Source: Verrucomicrobiota bacterium (lineage in GTDB: Bacteria; Verrucomicrobiota; Verrucomicrobiia; Chthoniobacterales; Chthoniobacteraceae). Taken from it: DNA of 55,654 nt. The DNA lies in NCBI GenBank assembly GCA_009885995.1, contig VFJQ01000108.1, forward strand, positions 1 to 55,654, written 5' to 3'. Made by a program: the position numbers and the translations under genes. Under the pieces are notes generated by a model, which saw only the letters and a list, made by a program, of their open reading frames with translations, was not told the DNA's origin and ran no database searches. Of this stretch, positions 15,482-22,752 are shown in pieces. Within the stretch, counting starts at the first letter, position 1, and each line of letters starts with the position of its first letter.

Positions 15482-16197
15482 CAGGTGGCGAAGACGGCGA
15501 CATTTTCCGTGGCGCCATAGACCTGAAATGCCTTCAACAGCTCTGCCGGAGTAATATCGAGGTCAACGCCCTCTTGATTTGGGGGCGGAAGACTGAACGA
15601 TAGGGAGGCGACCGCATTATCGAACATCAGCCTATTTTGCGAGGGAGAGGCGGTCTTGTTTGCCGCGGCATTATCGGGTTTCGTCTTCGCAAGTTCGTCA
15701 ATCAGACGAATGACATCGGGGAAGCTCAGCTCCCTGCCTTCGCGGTAAATCTTCCCTTCGCTGCTGATGATGAGTCTATCCGGATTAGCAACTGAGTCGA
15801 AGGTGGCTTGTTCCCAAAACTGTCGTTCGGATGGCTCGTTGTAATTGCCCGTGTAGGTGATCGCGATCATGCGATCCCGCAACCAGATGGAATGGACCGA
15901 GTAAAGGCTGGCGTCTTCAAGGTTGTCATTAAAGGTCGACGAGACGATCGTCAGTTTGTCCGGCACGGTCTTGAAAAGGTGTCGGAGCATTCGCTTCTGA
16001 TCGTTGTTCAACGTCATGGTTCGCTGGGTATCGACCTCTTTGAATTGATCATCGCTCATGATCAGAATTGCCGCTTCGCAGTGAAGCGAACCGCGGTCGG
16101 AATTTGGCAACCCATCGGCGTGCGCGCCGGTGGGTGCGCCAATGACGAGAAGGAAGGAAATGAGGGCGACGAACACTGCATGGAGCAGCAACTTCAA
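15478..16197 (-). CDS. Secreted protein of unknown function lodged in the methylase relic
   Basis: The TTG at 16197 gives a 239-residue protein with a textbook signal peptide (KLLLHAVFVALISFLLVIGA, cleavage after AHA). Its first residues are encoded by the methylase's own YLKLLLHAVF segment, and methylase similarity ends there. The mature part (SDDQFKEVDTQRTMTLNNDQ, RLIISSEGKIYREGRELSFP, LDITPAELLKAFQVYG) matches nothing I know. GC content is visibly lower than in the neighbours, suggesting foreign origin. The open frame extends upstream to 16365, so a methylase-fused protein is possible but unlikely. The stop overlaps the next methylase fragment as GTGA. No promoter is evident. Confidence 0.55.
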   Translation of the reverse strand: MKLLLHAVFVALISFLLVIGAPTGAHADGLPNSDRGSLHCEAAILIMSDDQFKEVDTQRTMTLNNDQKRMLRHLFKTVPDKLTIVSSTFNDNLEDASLYSVHSIWLRDRMIAITYTGNYNEPSERQFWEQATFDSVANPDRLIISSEGKIYREGRELSFPDVIRLIDELAKTKPDNAAANKTASPSQNRLMFDNAVASLSFSLPPPNQEGVDLDITPAELLKAFQVYGATENVAVFATW

Positions 16198-16655
16198 ATA
16201 ATGCGAAGCCGTGGCATCAAAGTGGAGGTAGAGAGCGCCGCAAGGCACGGTGCCGTGGGCGGAGGTGGGCGGCACAAAGCCGGTGGGCTTGAGGGCGTGG
16301 CGCAGTTCGACGAGGCGCGGGGCCATCATGTCGTTGGGGCCGAGGAATTCCATGAAGGCGCGCATGACGCTGCCGAGCTTGTCGCTGCGCAGGCAGAGCG
16401 CTTCGTAGGCGTGCTAGCTCTCGGTGTTCCACTCCCACGTGTCCTCAAACGCCTGAGCCGGAGCGAAGCGGAGACAGCCGCGGGCGAAGGCGGGGCAATC
16501 TGCGCGGCGGCGGCGGTGCCGTCCTTTTCCGGGAAGAATGCGTTGTAGTTCTGCGCGCTGTTGAAGGGCGGGTCGAGATAGACCAGATCGACGGATTCGT
16601 CCGCGATGTAGCGGGTGAGGATGTCGAGGTTGTCGCCCTAGTAGAGGTGATTCAT
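16198..16655 (-). pseudogene. Adenine-specific DNA methylase, N-terminal remnant
   Basis: ATG 16655 starts MNHLY, then an in-frame TAG (16638-16640) replaces the usual Tyr, followed by GDNLDILTRYIADESVDLVY, LDPPFNSAQNYNAFF and EKDGTAAAAQI. The DPPF motif is the catalytic motif of N6-adenine/N4-cytosine methylases. An insertion of about 41 bp then shifts the frame before AFEDTWEWNTES, a second TAG (16414-16416) follows, and HAYEALCLRSDKLGSVMRAF, APRLVELRHALKPTG, a second inserted segment and LYLHFDATASHYLKLLL complete the remnant. Two stops, one frameshift and two insertions make it non-functional. The remainder of the enzyme is at 14925-15481. Confidence 0.8.
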
Positions 16656-16754
16656 CCGGATGCCACGTGCGTAGCAAAGGCGGCAGCGCGGGGCGACGCT
16701 TTTTGCGCGGGGGTTCGCGGCGACAGCGCGCGAGGGAAGGTTCGCGAGCCGCGG

Positions 16755-18866
16755 CTACGCGTGGGCGAGGGCGGTCGCGGCGGCGGCGAGGCCTTCGCGG
16801 ACGCCGGGGAGGAAGGCGCGGGCGCGATGAATGGCGCAGACGGTCGCTTCACCCTCGGTGAAGAAGCTCACGCAGGGGCCGTCTGCGAAGAGGGTCACGT
16901 GATGGACGTTTCCGACCCCGAGCTTCCCCGCGGAACCCTCGAGTGCGTGCGCGAATTGCCGGGCAAGGGTGCGAACGGCATCCGCATCGAATGCCGTCGG
17001 GAACTCGCCGGCGTGCGCGCTTTCGTGGCGGACGATGAGGAGGCACGCGGCCATGCCGGGCAGTCGGGTGAGGGCTGCGCCGATGTCTGCGAGGGTGGCC
17101 GCGCCTTCCATGCCGAAGGCGGCGCGCGCCACTTCAAGATCCAGCGGACGCGGAGGCTGCGAGGGTGCGGCTTCGACCGCTGTGGGCGCGATGACAGCGG
17201 GCGCGGTAGCGACGGGCTCGGCGGTGACGGGCTCGGCGACGAGCGCGGTGACGGCGGGTTCGATGTGTGTTTCGCTGATCGCTCCGCCGAAAAGCGGCGG
17301 GGGCGCGACGAACAGGCGGACCGCGGGTGGCGCGAAGATGCGCACGGGAAGCAGCGGCGACGGCGGCGGCGCGATCACGGGGGGCCATTGGGTGACCTGC
17401 CGAACGGTGATCTCTGCTGGCGGCTGCATCCAGACATTCGGCGGTGCGAGCGGCGAGTCGCTGGCTGAACGCGGGGCGGTGTCCCCGGTCGGGAGCAGAG
17501 GCGGAGGAGTAGATGTCTGCGGGGGCGTGACTGGGATGACTGGGACTTCCGTTTCGAGCGCGGCTTGTGCCGGCTCTGATTCGTGCGGAGCTAACTCGAC
17601 TGCGAGCGGCGGCAGGAGGTCGAGCGGAGGCGCCTCAAGTGCCGATGTCACCGCGGGCTCGGGAGGTGCGGTGATGGATGCGGCGAACTCGCTGAGTGCG
17701 GTCGTGAGTTCATCGACGCCCGCTGGCTCCGCTCCTGCAAACAGCACTTCCGGAGCCGAAGGCGGTTCGGGGACTGAAAGCGGCGAGGCGAGTTCGTCGA
17801 TGATCGGAGAAGGCAGCGGGGAATCGACTGCGGGCGTCGATTCAGATTGCGGCGCGGCTTCGAACACTGGTGAAGGCGGCGAGGTCTGGGTCGGGATGTT
17901 GTTGCGCACTTCGTCGAGCGGTAACGAGACGCGGATGCCCTCCCGGGCTTCAAAGTAGCCTTGGAGATACGCGGGGAGCGCGAAGATGAAACGGACCGAT
18001 GAAACCTCGACCTGACCGGACGAAAGCTGCCTTTCGATAGGATCCCACGGGAAGCTGATGCGTGCATGATCCGGAATGGGGGGCAACTCGGCGACGATGA
18101 GATCGCGGGGACAGGCACGAAGGACGGTGGCGAGGCTGAGCGAGATCCGGGCGTTTGAAAGCGGCATCGATGACTCTGGGGGAAGTGGCTGCGCGAGTGG
18201 AAGTGCCGGACCCGGGCCCGGTCGGGGCGGCCATGGCGGTGCATCGAGAGGCTCGGCAGTCTGGGCGACCTTGCTCGGAAGGAAGCCGATTTGTTCGACG
18301 AGCTTTTGCAGCGGGAGCCGCACTTGGCGCGGGTCGTCTGGGGCGATGGGTTCGCGGAAGAGTTCGGGCACTTGTTCCGCGATACGAGCGAGCGATACGG
18401 CTGCACGTCCGCGGGCGATGTCGGCGGAGAGGTCTTCGACTTTGAAACGCAGTTCGCGGCTGAGGTCGTGGGGATGTTCGTTGATGAGGTCGATGGGGAT
18501 CCGGGGGAGCACGTCCTCGATCGTCAGGACGACTTCGCTCGGCGGCTCCGGCTCGTCGTGGGCCGGGAGCCACACCCTGCGAGGAAATGCTGGCGTCGAA
18601 TCGGCCTGCTTTGGCAACGCGGCGCTGGCACGCCCCGGGGGGACCACCTGCCCGAGGGAGCGCGGCGAGTAGGCATGAGCCAGCGGGACGGACCCGGGCT
18701 TGAGCGTGGGGACAATACCGGAACGGGCGGCGGGCGTAACCGGAGTAATCTTGGCCGCTTCGAGCAGCCGGGCTTTTTCGTGCTCGGCGATTCGCTTGGC
18801 GGCCTCCACCACCGCTTCGTCTGCCGCGTCCGGCTTGGTTTTGAAGAGGTTGTCGAAAAGGCCCAC
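16755..18866 (-). CDS. 703-residue protein with duplicated module and roadblock-like C-terminus
   Basis: I do not recognise a characterised homologue. The N-terminus (MGLFDNLFKTKPD) is soluble and amphipathic. Residues 112-194 and 241-325 are two copies of one module of about 85 residues, each with a VL-x3-P-x2-L opening, a V-rich strand and a closing VRLPL-x2-LV or VSLPL-x2-V block. Residues 330-560 are a Pro/Ala/Glu-rich linker. The last 130 residues (FGMEGAATLADIGAALTRLP, CLLIVRHES, HHVTLFADGPCVSFF) look like a roadblock/LC7 domain, a fold that binds MglA-like GTPases. It is last in the minus-strand cluster, 11 bp after the PilB/GspE gene, so a role in polarity or regulation of that machine is plausible. 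The domain call is inference. Confidence 0.7.
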   Translation of the reverse strand: MGLFDNLFKTKPDAADEAVVEAAKRIAEHEKARLLEAAKITPVTPAARSGIVPTLKPGSVPLAHAYSPRSLGQVVPPGRASAALPKQADSTPAFPRRVWLPAHDEPEPPSEVVLTIEDVLPRIPIDLINEHPHDLSRELRFKVEDLSADIARGRAAVSLARIAEQVPELFREPIAPDDPRQVRLPLQKLVEQIGFLPSKVAQTAEPLDAPPWPPRPGPGPALPLAQPLPPESSMPLSNARISLSLATVLRACPRDLIVAELPPIPDHARISFPWDPIERQLSSGQVEVSSVRFIFALPAYLQGYFEAREGIRVSLPLDEVRNNIPTQTSPPSPVFEAAPQSESTPAVDSPLPSPIIDELASPLSVPEPPSAPEVLFAGAEPAGVDELTTALSEFAASITAPPEPAVTSALEAPPLDLLPPLAVELAPHESEPAQAALETEVPVIPVTPPQTSTPPPLLPTGDTAPRSASDSPLAPPNVWMQPPAEITVRQVTQWPPVIAPPPSPLLPVRIFAPPAVRLFVAPPPLFGGAISETHIEPAVTALVAEPVTAEPVATAPAVIAPTAVEAAPSQPPRPLDLEVARAAFGMEGAATLADIGAALTRLPGMAACLLIVRHESAHAGEFPTAFDADAVRTLARQFAHALEGSAGKLGVGNVHHVTLFADGPCVSFFTEGEATVCAIHRARAFLPGVREGLAAAATALAHA

Positions 18867-18877
18867 TGGCGCGTCGG

Positions 18878-20590
18878 TTAGTTGTCCTCCGCGGTGACGC
18901 TCAAGACTTCCTCCAAGGTCGTAATGCCCTCTCGTGCTTTATCAACGCCGACCATGCGCAGGGTCTTCATGCCTTCGGCGATCGCCTGGCTCTTGATGAC
19001 GTTGGCGCTGGCGCGCTTCACGATGAGACGCCGGATCGTCTCGGTGACCGGGAGCACTTCGATGATCGCGCAGCGACCGGAGTAGCCGCGGCGCTTGCAG
19101 CGGTCGCAGCCGGTGCCGCGATAAAACGTGTGCCCCTCCGAGTCGGTGATGCCGATCTTTGCGAGCACCTCTGGCTCTGGCGTGAACTCTTCTTTGCAGT
19201 TGGGGCAGATGCGGCGGACGAGGCGTTGCGCACAGGTGAGGATGCAGGACGACGCGATGAGGAAGGGCTCGATGCCCATGTCGTCGAGACGGCTGATGGC
19301 GCCAGCGGCGTCATTGGTGTGCAGGGTCGAGAGCACTTGGTGGCCGGTGAGTGCGGCTTTGACCGCGATGTCCGCGGTCTCGTTGTCACGAATTTCGCCG
19401 ATCATCACAATGTCCGGGTCTTGACGGAGGATTGAGCGGAGCGCCTCGGCAAAGGTGAGGCCGATTTCGGATTTTACTGCGACCTGGTTCACGCCGGAGA
19501 CCTGATATTCGATCGGGTCCTCGACGGTGACGATGTTGTATTCGGGTTTGTTGAGTTCGGCGAGCACCGAGTAGAGCGTCGTCGTCTTGCCCGAGCCGGT
19601 CGGGCCGGTGACGAGGATCATCCCGTGCGGGGCATCGACGGCGCGGCGGAAGACGTTGAGTGTGCCTTCATCCATGCCGATCGCGTCGATGGAGGCGGAG
19701 AGTGTGCCCTTGTCGAGAAGACGGATGACGATTTTTTCGCCATACACGGTCGGGAGCACCGAGACACGGAGATCGACCTCCTTGCCGCTCACGCGGATGC
19801 GGAAGCGGCCGTCCTGCGGCAGGCGACGCTCGGCGATGTCGAGGCCGGCGAGGATCTTCACGCGGCTGGCGATGGGCATCTGGAGGGCCTTTGGCGGCGA
19901 GCTGGCCTCGATGAGGTTTCCGTCCACGCGGTAGCGGAGCTTGAGCACCTTATCGAAGGGCTCGATGTGGATGTCGCTCGCCTTTTCCTTGAGGGCCTGG
20001 ACGAGGATGAGGTTGACGATCTTCACCACGGGGGCGTCCTCGCTTTCCACCGCGAGCCGATCGAGGTCGATCTCCTGCCGCGACTCCCTGACCTCCTCGA
20101 TGGTGGCCTCGTTTTGCTGTGCTTCCTTGATGACTTCCTCCATCGCGGACGAGGCGTGCTGCACGCCGCTCAGGGCCTCATTGACCGCCCGCTCAGTGGC
20201 GATCATCGAAACGATATCGAGCTTGGTGCGCTGGCGGAGGTCGTCGAGCGCGAGGACGTTCAGCGGGTCCGCCATCGCGACGAAGAGCTTGTTCCCCAGC
20301 CTGGCCACCGGCGCGAGCTTGTAGGCGCGACACATCTCCTTGGGGACAAGTTCGGAGACTTCCTCCGGGACGCGGACCTTCGAGAGGTTGATCGGCGGCG
20401 TGTCCAGGCACCGCCCCATCGAGATGATCATGTCCTGCTCCGTGACGTATTGCTTCTCGGTCAGGATCTTTAAAAGACGCCCGCCCTGCCGCTTCTGCAT
20501 CTCGACGGCTTCATCGAGTTGCGCGGGCAGGAGCAAGCCGTCTTCAATGAGGACGTCGGCGATGCGTTCTCCGAAAGACTTGGTGCTCAT
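18878..20590 (-). CDS. pilB: Type IV pilus / type II secretion assembly ATPase (PilB/GspE)
   Basis: The 570-residue protein has the full architecture of the family: an N-terminal MshEN/GspE_N domain (about 1-150, ERIADVLIEDGLLLPAQLDE), a central N2 domain, Walker A GPTGSGKTTT (about 330-339), the Asp box, Walker B DPDIVMIGEIRD (about 392-403), the His box TGHQVLSTLHTNDA and a four-Cys zinc motif (ICPNCKEEF and CDRCKRRGYSGR). It powers polymerisation of pilin or pseudopilin from the cytoplasmic side. Sequence alone does not separate PilB from GspE. Its ATG overlaps the stop of the upstream TPR gene as ATGA. No PilC, PilT or pilin is in the window. Confidence 0.93.
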   Translation of the reverse strand: MSTKSFGERIADVLIEDGLLLPAQLDEAVEMQKRQGGRLLKILTEKQYVTEQDMIISMGRCLDTPPINLSKVRVPEEVSELVPKEMCRAYKLAPVARLGNKLFVAMADPLNVLALDDLRQRTKLDIVSMIATERAVNEALSGVQHASSAMEEVIKEAQQNEATIEEVRESRQEIDLDRLAVESEDAPVVKIVNLILVQALKEKASDIHIEPFDKVLKLRYRVDGNLIEASSPPKALQMPIASRVKILAGLDIAERRLPQDGRFRIRVSGKEVDLRVSVLPTVYGEKIVIRLLDKGTLSASIDAIGMDEGTLNVFRRAVDAPHGMILVTGPTGSGKTTTLYSVLAELNKPEYNIVTVEDPIEYQVSGVNQVAVKSEIGLTFAEALRSILRQDPDIVMIGEIRDNETADIAVKAALTGHQVLSTLHTNDAAGAISRLDDMGIEPFLIASSCILTCAQRLVRRICPNCKEEFTPEPEVLAKIGITDSEGHTFYRGTGCDRCKRRGYSGRCAIIEVLPVTETIRRLIVKRASANVIKSQAIAEGMKTLRMVGVDKAREGITTLEEVLSVTAEDN

Positions 20591-21717
20591 TTGCTGGAGA
20601 TGCGGAAGGCGGATGTGTCGGGCAGCGGCGCTTCCGGCGTGTTGTCAGGCAGTGTCAGCGGAGCGTTATCGGTGGCGACCTTGATGGCTTCCGGCAATGG
20701 CACAGCGCCCGGTGGGGGTGGAGGGGTCGCTACGGAGCCTGTCGGGAATGCCATCGAGAGCACCGGCGCGGGCTGGCTGATGCGATGAGCTTGCTGAAGG
20801 ACGCGGGCGATCGCGGCGGGTGACGCGAGATGCCATTGGATGTTGTAGTCGAGTAATTCTTGCGCCGCGTTTTTCCCCGTTGAGTCGAACGGGTTCGCCG
20901 TCGCGATCATCACGGTCCGGCTCATCACATCGAACGGAACCATCAGCCGCGTGAGCGCCACGTGCTCCGGGAGCATCCGCGCGACCTGCCGATCCACGTC
21001 GTAATATTCGAGCGGCACATAGGCGAACTTGGTGCGGTCGAGAATGCCGGAGAGAATGGTCCCCAAATCTCCCCCGCCGCGCTCCACCACCTCCTCGATC
21101 AGCGAAGCACCCATCCCATCCGGCCCCGCGGTTTGGTTCTTCCGCTGCACGAATTCCATCGCGACACTCACGTCGTCTTCGGACGCCAGCCGGTGCTGGA
21201 CGAGAAACTTCCCAAGCGCCTCGTTCGCATCGTCGGTCAGACTCGCGACGATCTCCTCGACACGTTCGGCAGCCATCGACACACCGCGGCGAAATCCCTC
21301 GGGCTTGTTCGTCGTCGGGGTTGCCATCAGCGTTCCGGTGTCCGCGATGGCGGTGCGAAAATCGACCCTGATGTTCCCGGATTTCGAATACGTCCGCGCT
21401 ACGCCCGCCTTGTGCATCTTCTCCTCCACCTCGCCCATCGCCGCGATGATCTCCACGTTGTCCGGTTCGTGCTTGAGGATCACCTCGTATTCCTGAATCG
21501 CCGCGGTGTATTGCTTCAGCTCGGTGAAGGTTTGAGCGAGTTGCCGCGACAAAGTCACCGTCTCTTTCAACATTCCGAGGCGCAAATATGCGTCCCGCAG
21601 GATCTCGATGGACTGGGTATCGAGCGGGTTCGCTTGAACGATGACCTCGAACATCTCGATGGTCTGGAGCAATTGCTCCTGCTCCTCAGGCGAAATGTTC
21701 GGCGGAATTTGATTCAT
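20587..21717 (-). CDS. TPR protein with MshEN (GspE N-terminal) domain
   Basis: A 376-residue soluble protein. Residues 20-125 hold two or three TPR-like helices (IEILRDAYLRLGMLKETVTL, QYTAAIQEYEVILKHEPDNV). Residues 155-310 resemble the c-di-GMP-binding MshEN/GspE_N domain (LGKFLVQHRLASEDDVSVAM, YVPLEYYDVDRQVARMLPEH, LMVPFDVMSRTVMIATANPF). The C-terminus is Pro-rich. The same domain is found in the ATPase next door, so this looks like an accessory protein that presents or regulates the PilB/GspE hexamer. Its stop overlaps the ATPase start as ATGA, giving fixed co-translation. Confidence 0.8.
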   Translation of the reverse strand: MNQIPPNISPEEQEQLLQTIEMFEVIVQANPLDTQSIEILRDAYLRLGMLKETVTLSRQLAQTFTELKQYTAAIQEYEVILKHEPDNVEIIAAMGEVEEKMHKAGVARTYSKSGNIRVDFRTAIADTGTLMATPTTNKPEGFRRGVSMAAERVEEIVASLTDDANEALGKFLVQHRLASEDDVSVAMEFVQRKNQTAGPDGMGASLIEEVVERGGGDLGTILSGILDRTKFAYVPLEYYDVDRQVARMLPEHVALTRLMVPFDVMSRTVMIATANPFDSTGKNAAQELLDYNIQWHLASPAAIARVLQQAHRISQPAPVLSMAFPTGSVATPPPPPGAVPLPEAIKVATDNAPLTLPDNTPEAPLPDTSAFRISSK

Positions 21718-21791
21718 GGGCGCGATTCAGAGCGGTAAGCCAAATGCATGCCCGTCTCTGATTCAAGTCCAGACAACGCGAGCTGACGGGG

Positions 21792-22712
21792 CTACTGGAC
21801 GGTGATGCCGGGTGGTTGGTAGGCGATGGGCTGGCCGTTCTTGCGCAGCGTCACGGCGTCGGCTTCGCGGATTTCGATGTAGAAGCGCGCGCCCTTGAGC
21901 TTGAGGGAGCCGACTTTCGGGTAGAGCACGTCGTCGAAGAGCGGCTCGGAATTTGGATCATCGCGCCGGATGGTCACGTGAGTCTTCTTCAATGCCTCGA
22001 CAACGAGTTCATTCAAGGGCGCGACCGGCGCAGGCGTCGCGGGAGTGGTCGGTGCGGTGGGCAGCTCCGGCGTCGGCGCTGCGAAGGGGACGGGCGTGGG
22101 AGGGGTGGTCGCGAGGAAGGCGCGGTCGTTGTCGCTGGCGCGAGTGGGGGCGAGTGGGGGGGGGATCGCCTTTGGTGGAACGACGGACGAGGTCGGGGCA
22201 GTGGTCGGTGCGGTAGTCGTCTCGACCACCGTTCGCGGGGCGACGGATTCGACGTTCGCCGCCGAGTTCGCAGCTTCGGAACTCTCGAGGCGCTGCGCCT
22301 GGAGGTAGAGGTGAACCCCGAGCGCTCCCGCGCCGAGGAGGAGGACGAAAACGATGAGCGGAGCCAGCGACGGGCGCCGCGAGCGCGACTCCTCGCGGCG
22401 GTGCGGAGCATCGCGTTGTGGCTCCGTCTGCGGGTAGGCGTTGAGGTATTGGTATTCGGCGATGCTGATCGGGTTTGCGCCTTCGAGATTGCGGGCCACT
22501 TCGCGCACATCGACGCCGAGGAAGCGTCCGTAGATCAGCAGAAAACCGCGCGCGTAGGTGTTGCTGGGGAAGGAGGCGTAGTCGCCCGCTTCGAGTGCGG
22601 CGAGCTGCGTAGCGCGGATGCGTGTTTCCTGCGCGGCCTCTTCGAGGGCGAGGCCGCGGGCTTCCCGAGCGGCGGCCAATTTTCTACCGACAGGTTCATC
22701 CAGTGGAGTCAT
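21792..22712 (-). CDS. RodZ-like helix-turn-helix membrane protein
   Basis: From the ATG at 22712 the protein has 306 residues. Residues 7-75 form a RodZ-type HTH_25 domain (LAAAREARGLALEEAAQETR, YARGFLLIYGRFLGVD), a basic juxtamembrane stretch precedes one transmembrane helix at 116-137, then a Pro/Thr-rich linker and a C-terminal periplasmic DUF4115-like domain (VTIRRDDPNSEPLFDD, GARFYIEIREADAVTLRKNG). RodZ links MreB to the wall-elongation complex. The longer frame to 22838 overlaps the ftsK region and lacks a domain, so 22712 is preferred. It follows ftsK by 40 bp. Confidence 0.82.
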   Translation of the reverse strand: MTPLDEPVGRKLAAAREARGLALEEAAQETRIRATQLAALEAGDYASFPSNTYARGFLLIYGRFLGVDVREVARNLEGANPISIAEYQYLNAYPQTEPQRDAPHRREESRSRRPSLAPLIVFVLLLGAGALGVHLYLQAQRLESSEAANSAANVESVAPRTVVETTTAPTTAPTSSVVPPKAIPPPLAPTRASDNDRAFLATTPPTPVPFAAPTPELPTAPTTPATPAPVAPLNELVVEALKKTHVTIRRDDPNSEPLFDDVLYPKVGSLKLKGARFYIEIREADAVTLRKNGQPIAYQPPGITVQ

Positions 22713-22752
22713 GCGGAGCGTGAGAGACGTGGCGGGTGGAGATCGGCCCGGC

